Source: Populus alba (lineage: Eukaryota > Streptophyta > Magnoliopsida > Malpighiales > Salicaceae). Taken from it: a stretch of DNA of 64,000 bases. The position numbers were made by a program, and so were the translations under genes. Below are positions 12,929-24,740 of the stretch, piece by piece. The stretch spans positions 2,385,770 through 2,449,769 of the forward strand of contig NC_133284.1 in the NCBI RefSeq assembly GCF_005239225.2, in the 5' to 3' direction. The notes under the pieces are model-generated. The model was not told the DNA's origin, made no database searches, and was given only the letters and a program-made list of their open reading frames with translations. Position 1 is the stretch's first letter. Every line of letters starts with the position of its first letter.

Positions 12929-15777
12929 ATGGATGGTTATGAAGCAACAAGAATAGTTTTCTCAAGAATCCAAAACCTAGACCCAGAAAATGCTTCAAAA
13001 ATCATGGGTCTTCTTTTGATTCAAGACCATGGTGAAAAGGAAATGATTAGGTTAGCTTTTGGACCAGAAGCACTTGTTCACTCAGTGATCCTTAAAGCGA
13101 GGAAAGAACTAGGACTTTGCTCTCCAACAAACGCTTCTAAAAGTCCTTCGCCCCCTTCGCCTCTATATTCGAGCAACCCAATAACCATCTCTAGACAGAA
13201 TTCATCTTCTTCAACTTCAAGACTTGGGTTTAATATCCCACCTTCACTTACTATCCCGAACCCTCCGTCAAATTTTTCTTCTTCTTGGAGCGACCTTCCA
13301 AACCCTGATGACTTGATTAGTCCTAATGGTAGTTCACTCAATCCTGCTTCTGTTCCTTTCTATGCTAATGGAGTAAGAGGTGGAGGAGAGTCTGATTTGA
13401 TGGATGAGTTTCAGCTCCAAGACCAGCTTTCATTCTTGAATGACAATTCAGCAAATCTTGGTCCAAAAAGTTCAGATCTTTTTTACTCTCAACTTGATGC
13501 TTTATCAAGTCCAACTGGTGCTAGTGATTCTATGATGTTTCCTTCTTACTGGGGTGGGTCTGTGCACAGAAGGAGCTGTTCTGTCAGTGATGTTTTGGGG
13601 TCTGAGGATCCAAATTCAGGCTTTGGGTGGAGACCTTGCCTTTACTTTGCTAGAGGGTACTGTAAGAATGGAAGTAACTGTAGGTTTGTTCACGGTGGGC
13701 TTGGAGAATCTGATGGTGCAGGTGTTGTTGTGGGTTCACCTAATGGTAACAACAAGATTGATATGATGGACCAGTGCCATGAGTTGCTCAGATCCAAGTC
13801 TGCTCAACAGCAAAGGTTAGCTGCCGCTTCTCAGCTCATGGGTGGCTCTGCTGCGTCTTTTCCTTACTCTCCTAAAAGCATGAACTTTCTTCTTCAACAA
13901 CAGCAAAATGATAGCCAGAGGTACTTATTGAGTTTGTTTAAAAAAAACATCTGTCAATTTTTTTAGTGTTAATTGATTTGTGAGCTCCTTTTCTTTCTTC
14001 TGCAGGGCTGCTGCTGCTTTGATGATGGGGGAGGACATGCACAAATTTGCAAGATCTAGGCTTGATAGGAATGATTTGATTAATCCTGCTTCCAGGCAGA
14101 TCTACTTGACTTTCCCTGCTGATAGCACTTTTAGAGAGGAAGATGTGTCAAATTACTTCAGGTTCATTTTCTCAACCTGGTTTTTTTGGTTTTCTGCAAG
14201 ATGAACATACCAGAAAGCTTCTTTGCTTAATCATTTTGGTTTTGTTTTTTGAAGTATTTATGGGCCAGTGCAAGATGTGAGGATTCCTTATCAGCAGAAG
14301 AGGATGTTTGGATTTGTTACCTTTGTGTATCCAGATACAGTGAAGATAATATTGGCCAAAGGGAACCCTCATTTTGTTTGTGATGCAAGGGTGCTTGTTA
14401 AGCCTTACAAAGAGAAAGGCAAAGTCCCAGACAAGTACAGGCATTCTATCTCACTGTATACTTAAAGTTAAAATTTCTATAAGCTTAAGATACGCTTTGG
14501 AGTTCTTCTTACTTGTATGATTCTGTTGCTTGCAGGAAGCAACAGCAGCAACAAGCTGAGAGGGGTGAGTTCTCACCATGTGGTACTCCTACTGGCCTTG
14601 ATTCAAGAGATCCATTTGATCTCCAACTTGGTAAGCAATGCAAACAATCCAACAGCCCATGTCTGTTTTGCACTTTAGACATTGTTGCTCAGTCTTTGTA
14701 TCATTCTCTTTATTCAGGTGCAAGAATGTTTTACAACACACAAGACTTGTTGTGGAGGAGGAAGCTAGAGGAGCAAGCTGATTTGCAGCAAGCCCTTGAG
14801 CTCCAAAGTAGAAGATTGATGAGTTTGCAGCTTCTTGATGTCAAGAAACATCATCATAGGACTCTTTCCACTGGCAGCCCTGTCCCCTCTCCAACTCACT
14901 CTCCAAATATTTTCAATCAATCTCTTGCCTTTCCTCCACTCCACAGCAACACAGAAGTTCCACAAGGTATACCTCTCTTTACTAGTCCTTTCTATACATG
15001 TAAAAAAATTGACCTTTACAACCTAGCTCTGGGTTGTTTTGTTGCAGAGAATTGTTCTAGCCCAATGCCAGCCATTTCAGTGACTGCCCCAACTGAAAAA
15101 CAGATACCAAATGCTAATTCTGGGAAAGAATGTACTAGCAGTGAAGAGAATGGCAGTGGTAAAGAGAGCTCCCATGGTGAAGACAGCGATTTACAAGAAA
15201 GGTAATACGCCAATCCTTATGCATTTAGCTATAAACAGTAAGACGACCTAGAATAGCAACCACCATATTTTTGCACAAGATTTGCATCTAATTTCTGTTT
15301 TGATCCATGGTTTCAAATTCTTGAAACATTCCAATTTAGTTAAGAGTTTGTATAATGAATCTTATCGTTGATGACACAGTTTGGAGCACAACCTCCCTGA
15401 TAGTCCCTTTGCATCTCCTACCAAAGGCTCCGGGGACTACTACTCTGCCTTCATCCATGGAGTTCCTGACCTCTCTCATGAAAAGGATGCTAACATCCCA
15501 GCTTCATCTTCTGCTAACAATAATTTGGTCACTACAAGTCTAATCTCTCCTAATTCTTCACTAGAAATGGCATCCTTCAAGTCCTTCAATTGCCAAATGC
15601 CTAGGTAACAATGAAAATGCCTACATGTATACATGATTTGTTAGAAAAACATTGAAGACAATGTGACAAGCTTGTTGACATGATTCGATTCTTTTTCCCT
15701 CAAGGTTTTCATCTGGGCATGGAGCAATAGGGATGTATGCCAACACAGATGGACCTACCTGCCCTGTTGGAATTTAG
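12929..15777 (+). CDS. CCCH zinc finger / RRM RNA-binding protein (709 aa)
   Basis: Coding exons: 12929-13920, 14006-14161, 14255-14440, 14536-14630, 14718-14966, 15048-15201, 15380-15604, 15705-15777; they sum to 2130 nt. The start is the ATG opening [15 protein letters not shown], matching the conserved start of the plant AtC3H46-type family; the open frame extends 13 codons upstream only from a GTG. Order: conserved N-terminal helical module (about 1-65), Ser/Pro-rich linker, one CX7CX5CX3H finger (C237, C245, C251, H255), Gln-rich stretch, then an RRM (about 361-437) with RNP2 IYLTFP and RNP1 RMFGFVTF, and a C-terminal tail ending GPTCPVGI. The family is expected to bind RNA and be cytoplasmic or nuclear; that is inference. 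Intron 3 appears to use a GC donor at 14441; a GT donor 6 nt upstream at 14435 also keeps frame (707 aa). Confidence 0.93.
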
Positions 15778-17749
15778 CTTTTCTGTGCCAATAGGTAAAT
15801 TATTGAAACTTTGGATTCCTTCACACGTTTATTTAGCTTACTTCATATGCATACAAGTTATGATTTGTATTATTAATGGGTTTTGGTTGGTCCTGCTTTG
15901 GCTTTTTTCTTGTAAATTTACAGGAAGATTGAGAAGTGTAACCAAACAAGAACTCACATCAAATATTATGTAGAGATTGAAACATCACCACCACCACCAC
16001 TACTAGCGACCTTCACCATATCTTGCCGCCATCATCACCATTAATACTATACTACTTACTACCATACAAATTGCATACGTGAAAGGGAGAAGAGGAAGCG
16101 GGTCAGCCATTCCTTTCGTTGTTGTACCATTTTCATCACTCATTTCATTTCGTCAGTAGTTGAAGTTGGACCACAGGTAAAGAAAGCAAAGAAAAAAGAA
16201 GAAGTATCACACAATGTGTAGTTGTAACTTGTAAGTTGTAATTTCACGGAACTGTAATTTCTTTCCCTTTCCCTCTTTTTCACAACTCCTGTCTCTACCC
16301 TAGAAGAAACAAAGAAAGCTCATATTTAGTGTTAGTTTGTGTTGTTTTTAGGGTATAATCAAAATCTTTGTACAGCAGAAGCTGAACCCCAGAGATCAGA
16401 GAATCTATATACTACTTATCTATCAATATCTACGTGGATAAAAATAGGGACTGACACTGTTCCCCATCCGCAGCTACAGTTCTACAATTTCCATCACCAA
16501 CAAGCTCACTTGTCAACTTCCTCGTCATTTTGAATTTAAGCGTATAGCTAAGATGAAAATTAGGCTTTCTAGGCTCCGAAGTTGTCATAAATAATATATA
16601 ATTTCACCATTGATTCCACTTGAAATACTAAAACTTGTATTAAAAGTGAGATTAAAGACATGATACGAAGTGGATGTAACATTTTGGAGAAAATTTTGGC
16701 TGCAATCAACTTTCAAGAAACTAACTCACAGTGGATTCAATATTTATTCCTGGAACCTGTCTCGGTTAACATGCAATTAGCTGTTCGGAAAGTAATTTGA
16801 ACAATCAAGAAATGGCAAAGACACTGTCCTTCCAAAGAAGTTGCCTTTCTACAAGCTGCTAGGAGCGAACAAATCCTTCTTCACCTTTTGTCTCAAGTAA
16901 ATGGCTAGAAAACTGTCAAATGTTGTTGGCAGCACTCTACAGAGCATCCTTTTCGTTTGTGCCCAAACCGTAAGACAATTTCTTCGAACATCTTAAATGT
17001 GATGGAAAAAACACCTTCACATTCTTTCGAAATTTCATTTTGTCTCGCACCCTTTTGTTTTATTCTCCGGCCACATATTGTCTTTTGTATGAATTCTAAA
17101 AATCTCTCCTTTTTCCATTGTAATCATACCACCTTATGCCGCGGGCTGATTGAGTCCAGATTCATGAGGGCGTGTTTCTTTTTTCAGCCATCAAATACTT
17201 AAATCTCATGATCAACTGATGGGAAGTGATTTTCATAAATTCTAATCTGCTGTAATGTGTATTTATAGCACATCTTTATACAGTGTGTGAAAACCCTTTA
17301 GATTACGAGAAAGAAGGCAAAATAAATAAACAAAATCATGATCATAAAGAGAAAAAGAAAAAGAAAAGTGGGTTTAAAATATTAAAAAAGGGTCTCTCGC
17401 CCTCTTTCTAATGTCCTTTTGTCTTGTTATGGGAAGAATTATTGTTTGTCACTTAGTTACCACAAATAAAATAGAGCTTCAAATATTTTTCCAGTTTTTC
17501 GTAGTGGGGTCTGCCATTAATTCTTGCCATTCATGGACAGGAAAGAAAGAGAGACAAAAAGGGGCCAGAGAGGATAGGATCACATGGGATGCTGACGATG
17601 CATGTGGGTGCTCCTCTGCTTTTATTTTGTATCTGATTGTGCCAGGTTGTCTGTGGGTCCTATCCATCACCAACCACTACAGCCACTTTCACCGTGCCAT
17701 GTGATGCCTCTCTATTTCCCTACAAGTATCCGTTCCGTATTGTGACAGC
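15778..17749 (+). other. 3' UTR and downstream flank of the CCCH gene
   Basis: The stretch just after the TAG probably holds the 3' UTR, possibly with an intron, since the sequence after 15795 (GTAAATTA) to the CAG at about 15924 looks intron-like. Clusters of CACCAC follow near 15990-16040. No second gene is supported; short ORFs at 16339, 16957 and 17411 have no family resemblance. Confidence 0.45.
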
Positions 17750-20090
17750 GGTGTTTATTTGATATTAATATTTATTATTGTTTTTTAAAATATTTTTTTA
17801 TAAATAATTTTTTTCAATTTTAAAAATTAATTTTTATCATTAAAATAATATAAAATTTTATATTTTTTTTAAAAACGCTTTTGAAATACAAAAACAAAAC
17901 AAACACAGTCACACTTTGCAACCATAGTTATAAAACATAGATAGGTAGTATTTGAGATTGTGGTAAGTAATTGATTTTCAAAGTGTTTTTTTCTTGAAAA
18001 TATATTAAAATAATATTTTTATTATTTTTAAAATTTTATTTTTGAAATTAGCACATTAAAACTATCCAAAATCATAAAAAAAAATTGAAGAAAAAAAATC
18101 AAAAAATTTTCAAAACACTTTTGGAATACAAAAACAAACACTTCAAATCTGGCTGATTTAATTTAAAATCTAGCCACCTCAACTTCTAACCAGGATTTAA
18201 ATTTTAAAAAAGTCAACTTGGAATTGATTTGGGCAACCCAGTGAATTAGTATGTAACTTCATCGACTTAAAGTATATTTGATATTGTGGTGCATAGTTCG
18301 TTTGAAAATGCATTAAAATTATTTTTTTTAGATATTTTTTTGTTTTACATATTAACACATCAAAATTATTGAAAAACATTAAAAAAAATATTAATTTGAT
18401 TCTTTTTCAAGCGAAACACACACAAAAGTAGATGTTACTGCACTCCAAAACAATAGTTAAATTAAAACTTGACTCTTTTAAAAAAATAAAATTATATCAT
18501 TTTAACTTAAAAATTTAAAACAAATTAACAAGGATTAACTTAACTTATCCTACCCAACCTATAACTTAAATCTTAAATCTAAGTCTTGGACGAGGCCAAG
18601 TTTAATAACTTTGTTTGTCACTCCTCCTGTGTTTGGAGAAGGGCATGGTGGCTAGGGTACGTTTTCATTTTAGTCATGAGATTCTAGATCCCATACGAGG
18701 CTGCGAAAAGTATGTTCGTCCTTAATTGTTAGGGTTTAAACCTTAAAATAAACTGTGAGAAATGAGATTCCCATAAAATCTTTGATATGAACTTGAATGA
18801 TTTGATTCTAAAACATTAAAAAGATGTACATTGTTTCAATGCTTGAAAACTAACATAAAGGTTTCCACGACCATGAAACTAAAAGGGATTTTTGATGAAG
18901 TCATAGAAAAATTTTATATTGAAAATGAACTTTTCTTAACTAAGTTTTGGAATTGAGTTATTCATACAAAAATAAATTATTCGTGGAATGAGAAATATTT
19001 CAATATTTAAATTAGTATTTGAGTTTGAGTGATCAAGTAACAAGCATGTAAAAATTTAAGATGATAAAAAATAATGTTTAATTATGTTTAGAGTATATGT
19101 CTTCTCTCTGTTGTTGAGATGAAAACAACATCCTCTTTTTGTCTCCTTAAATTTTAGAATATATAGATTATCTCGAACAACATTTGAAGCAGCTTACCAT
19201 GAAAGATGGAGAGGAAGGGAGGTGAGCCCTTAAACTAATAAATACTAGTTTTTTTAGAGAATGCAACACTAATAGTTTTTTAATGTTTTTTTTTTTGAAA
19301 ATATATTAAAATAATATATTTTTATTTAAAAAAAAATTATTTTTAATATCAACATATTGAAATTATAAAAAATATTTTAATTTAATTTTTTTTTTAATAT
19401 TATAAAACATCGTTTCAATTGTGTTTTAAATTAAATTATGTAAAATTGAATTTCATGTGATCTAGACAATTTAACAAGTAAACCCATGACCTTATCAAAA
19501 TCCAATGTAATTTTAGACGCTAATTCACCCCACTAATGACCTTAGACTTTGATTGGTTTCAATAACTTTGTTTAAACATAGGTTTGGATGCAGAATATCC
19601 TATTAAACAAAACCGATGCAATAAAAAAAAAAATACAATGACGTTTAAAAACTGGCTGGAAAATACCTTTTACTGTTAAAAAAACAAAAGTACAAAGTTC
19701 TGCTTCTTTTCCTGCGCTCTCCTCTTACTATTCTACTGGTAGGGCCTTTGAGTTTTTTTTGAAATATATTTGTGTTTGTTTTTAAAAATATTTTTTATAT
19801 TAAAATATATTAAAATAATATTTTTTAATTTTTAAAAATTATTTTTAAAATTAATACATTTAAAAAATTCAAAATATTAAAAAAAATTCATTTTTAACCA
19901 AAAAAATTAAATGTTTTTGGAAACATAGGGTGGCCGTTATTGTTTTTAAATTGTTTTTATTAAATTATATTAAAATAATATAGATGTTATTTTTAAAAAT
20001 TATTTTTAATATTAATATATATATATATATATATATAAATTTTAAAAAAAATTAATATTTTTTAAAAAATATTTTTAAAATATAAAAACA
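17750..20090. repeat. Cluster of AT-rich MITE relics
   Basis: Several diverged copies of the AT-rich interspersed repeat lie here in both orientations, at about 17750-17900, 17945-18140, 18265-18470, 19270-19420, 19740-19920 and 19930-20090. Recognisable pieces are ATATTAAAATAATATTTTTA and the flanking TTTGGAATACAAAAACAAAC. Spacer DNA between them (for example 18470-19250) shows no gene. Confidence 0.55.
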
Positions 20091-20868
20091 AATTATCGCT
20101 CTCTTGATAGCAGGAAAGGACACATACATAGAAAAACAGGACAGGCATAGATATGATAAAAGTAAAGAAGATGATATGATATAATTAAAAGCCCACACGT
20201 ATGACAAAAGTGTACTGTTGTTGCAGGAATCTTTTGGAGTTTGTGTTCAAGGTGTCGTGTTTGGTTATCGGTATTGTCATCTCTTAGCACGTGTGTTCTT
20301 TTCTCTTCTTTAACTCGATTCTCTAACAAATGGAGAGAGTGGGGATGAAGGGAAGCCGGCGTGTTGTTTCTTGATCATGGCAGGGATCTGATTTCGGCTT
20401 TTATGAATCAAAAACGGATCATGTAGTGTTTTTTTTTCTTTTTTTAACTTGTTAGCAAATTAATTTAGAAAAATTTATAATTCAAAACCTTATTTAAAAT
20501 AAAAAAAATATTAACTTAGTTGCTCTAATATCTTTTATTAATATGAATGTTCAAATTAATTTATACATGACTAATTTTATAGATTTTAAAATAATAATGA
20601 TTTAAATCTTTAATAATTATTATATTAATAATAAAATAACTTTAACTTGAAATCACTGAAAATTACAAACCATGACTTTTTTCAAGTTAGATCCTATTTC
20701 GAACATAACAATTATGATTATTAGTAATAATAGCAGCAAGAATACTCGACATGATAGAGGGATTGTCTAACAGCCAACCAATTTTACATGCGTAAACAAG
20801 TTCTATTTCTTCTATTTTTATGAATTTATCGGACGATCTTTTGGTAGGTATGAGGAGGCACTGCAATG
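20091..20868. other. Intergenic, no gene seen
   Basis: Mostly AT-rich sequence; ORFs here are short and unrecognised. Confidence 0.5.
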
Positions 20869-21190
20869 CATGGTTTTTAAACCTGGTTTGATAATTGGTC
20901 CCAGTTTAAAATCTGGATTTCAAGTTTTAACTAGATCACTTGGTCGATTGAGTTAATTTTTTTTTTTAAAATAAAATAAAAAAGATGTTGTTTTTAGTTA
21001 AAAACAAACAAGTAAAAAAATTAACAGATTGCAACTGGGTTTTTTATCAAGTCTTGTCGGGTTAACCAAGTTACCTGGTCATACCTGATTTTTTTTTTTT
21101 CCTGTTTTTTCTTTAACTCAGCTTGGTTTCAGATCAAGGTCGGCCGATCTTGAATTGACCCACCAGGCCAGACCAGCTTTCAAAACTATG
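20869..21190. mobile_element. hAT-type MITE with 8-bp target duplication
   Basis: A 322-bp element bounded by CTGCAATG at 20861-20868 and the identical CTGCAATG at 21191-21198. The termini are imperfect inverted repeats: CATGGTTTTTAAACCTGGTT on the left and, as reverse complement, CATAGTTTTGAAAGCTGGTC on the right. An 8-bp duplication is the hallmark of hAT transposons. No ORF, so non-autonomous. Confidence 0.8.
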
Positions 21191-21202
21191 CTGCAATGAT
21201 CT

Positions 21203-21206
<4 letters not shown>

Positions 21207-21278
<72 letters not shown>

Positions 21279-21283
21279 TTTTT
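21207..21283. repeat. (AT)n microsatellite with T tract
   Basis: About 32 AT repeats to 21270 followed by 13 T. The open frame crossing it is an artefact of the repeat. Confidence 0.95.
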
Positions 21284-22996
21284 CTCCTTGTCAGGTTTTC
21301 TAGTAGGAGGGTCCGGTTCCTTATGCCTTGTATTTTCAGAGAGTTACATGTATAAACAACAAGAAATTGGTGTGCATGATAAAATATAAGCTTGGAAGCC
21401 CAGGTCTGAGACTGAGTCAGACTCAAATCCAATCATAGAAAGATTTTGGCCCGCGAAAAAACTGGTAAAAACTCAGCTCGGTTTGCTCTATTTGATGTTC
21501 ATTGCATGATGGGGAGGCTGCTCCACTAGCACGCACTTGGTTTTGTCATGGCGAAATTGTGTGATTAGGGTTTCCCTAATCATTGATTAGAAATACCAAA
21601 ACATCAGAATCATATAATCTTGGTCAAATTGATGGAGACTTGATGCATCAATATATATATAAGATGATGCCCACTGAGATTTGTTTAATGGAGATATTGT
21701 ATTGTAGTTTACAAATCTTATTCTTGATGATGGGAGGCCATTGTATTCTTTCTCAGACTTTAGAGCTTGTTTGCGGCCTTTTGTCTTCTTATGAGACATT
21801 TTCGAAAGTTTTGTTGAATTTTGCTCCTTGATTTTTCTTGAACTTAGTCCTTAGCACGCGAGAAAAAAGAGAAGAAGTTTATGACAGGAAATAATAAAAA
21901 TAAATCTTGATAGATCGTATCAAAGTTCATGGTGGTTGATTTTGTCCATATGTTAAAGAAGTCATTCTATAAAATAGAATAAAAACTATAATTATAAAAC
22001 ATAATTTAAATCGAAATAGCTTTTTATTTTAATAAAAATAATAATATTTTTTATTTTTCTAAAAGAGTTCATAATTTAAATTAACTTGTTGATTAATCTT
22101 TTATATATGTATATAAACTTGATTATATATACTTAACTAAATTCATAATTAGAACGATGCTTCTTGAAAGTACTTAGGTTTTTTTTGGTATTATAGTTCT
22201 GTATTTTTAAATTTTTTATTTTTTTTAACACAATTCTAAATACCAAATTAACTTTTGATTTTTGCCACGATCACTGCCATGCTATGCTAAATGGAAATAT
22301 AGCTTTTGATTTTTGCCGCAAGAAGAGTGTAGATTACTAAATTTCTAGTGATAGATAATCCAATTTTAGCAATTTTACCATGCATGAACCACATGCAGTC
22401 ATGTCAACAAACAGCAAAGAAAGCTTTCTTCGGTGCCTGGTTTTGGAATTTAGGTCCAAATCCAATTCTTGATCGGCAAGATTTTCAATCACCTGAATGA
22501 TTGAGATTGCTTTTTCCCCCCTCCTCTCTATTGCAAGGGTGCGGTGCCCTGTCATTGTCTGCTGCAAAAAGAAACTTGTTTAGCAATAACAAAATTTCAT
22601 GTTTTTTTTATATATATAATATGAATTAAGTAATCATATGTAGCTGAGGAGTACCTGTCATGCATAACTTATAATATGAACCCTAATCATATATATATTG
22701 ATGCTGTCTCTTCATCAGTAGTCCAAGCAATCCCAAGTCCATCCCATCTACCAGTCAGGCAGCAGCAGCCGTAATATTAGACTATACGAACAATGTCATC
22801 AAGTAGAAGCACACTAAGCTGTTTTTTGTTCTCTTGTATTTGTTACTGTATGTGATTCAGGGGGGTGTTTGATGCTGTGGTTTTACAGAGCTTTTTAATG
22901 CTTGTTAATTGTATCATATTAAATTTGATAATTGAGTTTGAATTATATTAAAAAGATTAAGCATACTCCATATGGTTATGTTATCTTATATTTATT
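21284..22996. other. Intergenic, no gene seen
   Basis: No ORF with recognisable similarity on either strand. AT-rich, with short AT repeats near 21650 and 22610. Confidence 0.45.
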
Positions 22997-23015
22997 GAAC
23001 ATGAAATAGTTTCTT

Positions 23016-23086
23016 TTTTAGTTTAACGTGGGTGTCCGGGCAAGCTTGCGGGCACCTCGACTAATCCCACGAGCTCTGAAGTTAAC
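23016..23086 (-). mobile_element. 5'-truncated SINE copy with 19-bp TSD
   Basis: The identical 19-mer GAACATGAAATAGTTTCTT occurs at 22997-23015 and 23087-23105. Between them lie 71 bases that, read on the minus strand, contain GGGATTAGTCGAGGTGCCCG and CAAGCTTGCCCGGACACC and end in an A-rich tail. This matches the 3' part of the SINE copies at 48714 and 49415. The head is missing, as expected for abortive reverse transcription. Confidence 0.85.
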
Positions 23087-23417
23087 GAACATGAAATAGT
23101 TTCTTAATTAATGTATATATATGTTAGGTACTGTTTGATTACTACTTGAGACAGAAAAAACCTAAGAGAACTCATCTCCATGTACTTTATTTTCAAATTC
23201 CAAGATTCTCCTGAAAATATATTTATATTATCTCAATATCTTTAATCAAATATATCTTTATTTTTTCATGTTAACCTAAGAAAACCAAGCACAAAAACCT
23301 AATATTATACAGAACTGGACCTCCTACAAAAGGCAGCCCAAGCGAGTACCCAGGCCTATAATTGTTATCTAGAACCATGTTGAATCCAAATGCAGGCGGC
23401 CCAGTGAGATTTAGACT

Positions 23418-23790
23418 TCATTTATTGGAAAGATTAAAATTGGAGACGGACCCATTTCTCTCTTGTAAACATGATGATAGTGGGATCGCTCCCTTTGGCT
23501 TCGGGATCAAGCTCTTAACCTCACTGGCTAAAACGCTAGCCTGCTTCTGGAACCCTGCAAGGATAGGATAAATGTTCCTCAAAGCAGTGTAGAGGGATTC
23601 TGAGTACTCTTCGAATTCTACTTCTTTCTCTCTCAAAAACATGACAAAAGTTAGAACACTCCTTTTGGAACTGATCTCTAGCTAGTCTGCTTCTAAGAGT
23701 ACTCTTGTAAGGACATGGCGGATGTTATTGAAGGCAGTGTGAATGTCTTCTCTCGTTTGACACAACTTAACGCACCATGACTGGTTCTGA
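23418..23790 (-). pseudogene. Interrupted ORF of unknown family
   Basis: One minus-strand frame reads a helical segment containing REDIHTAFNNIRHVL, a TAG stop, then a 74-codon segment with YSESLYTALRNIYPILAG and KSLIPKPKGAIPL. The two segments look like diverged repeats of the same helix. I do not recognise the family. The stop and the absence of a start context suggest a relic, possibly of the same decayed block as the adjacent protease fragment. Confidence 0.3.
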
Positions 23791-23963
23791 ATTGCTCGAG
23801 TACAGGACACTTAACATCGTATATTGCATGCATGCAACAATATTCTAAGCCTTGAAGTTTGTAAACTTTACGGGAAACTCGACTTCTTGAACAATCCCTG
23901 AAAACTTTCGTTTCTTGTATTGGAACTCATTTCTTACACCTGCAAGCTTTCCTGATCGAATCA

Positions 23964-24740
23964 TTAATGTTGTTGTTTTGGGTCGCAATTTGACTCTCCT
24001 ATAACAATAGAGAAACGACTAGCTAGGGTTATATTTTTGAGATTGCACCATAACGGGAAAATCCGATAATTGTTCATAGCAAAGATCCTTGTGCAACTTG
24101 TGAATGACCATCTCTTCAGGTTTTGATTGCTCGACAAATGATCTGCCAAAGCTGTGTGTAGTGTATCAAAAATAGGTTTGACAAGTAATGTGGCCAGGGT
24201 ACCAGCATCTATGATGCATCCTCTGCTACTTTCTTTTCTCACAGCAAGGTCGGTTTTGGTGATGTTGAGGTTCACCCCATTAACACTTATGCCTAGCAAA
24301 TTCACATGATAAGCTGCACAGGGCTTGACTTGCATTATTCTTGTAGTTCGTAAATTTTTTGATTTCACAACATGTTTGCCAAACCTTAAATAGGTATCGT
24401 GTGTGTTGTTTGCTGTGATGCAATATGAGAACTTTCCATGATCACTGATTGAGCCTAATTGTGCTAGAAAAGATCGAGGACCCCATCCCATCCCCAAAAC
24501 CCCACTCACCGGATTTTGGTCAAGCAAGAAAGCATAGATCATGTTTCTAGTATCGGTGCTGCATCCAAAACTAATGCTCTTGCGAGCTGTGTGTTTGCCA
24601 TGGTTAGAATAGAAAGTTGAAGTTTCATTAGCAAGATTCCCACTTGTATAGGGACCTGGACCATATGTTCCATTATAGGCACATAAGCCTTCTTTGCATT
24701 GGTTTGGCTCGCAGAAGGAGTGTTGATTACAAGATGCAAC
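23964..24740 (-). pseudogene. Aspartic protease (A1B, CDR1/nepenthesin-like) relic
   Basis: A 258-codon open frame begins after a TAA at 24743-24741 and ends at a stop at 23964. It contains cysteine-rich and flap-like sequence (CEPNQC, TSGNLANETSTF), the strand GVLGMGWGPRSFLAQL with KFSYC, and the second active-site motif as IIDAGT where the family has DSG or DTG. The first DTG motif and propeptide are missing, since the upstream DNA has no coding character, and the C-terminal third is lost or scrambled. A 5'-truncated, probably inactive copy is the simplest reading. An intact gene would be a secreted or vacuolar endopeptidase. Confidence 0.75.

Noticed and set aside
21118..21432. 104-codon ORF with Tyr-Ile repeat
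   Set aside because: It is the translation of the (AT)n microsatellite.
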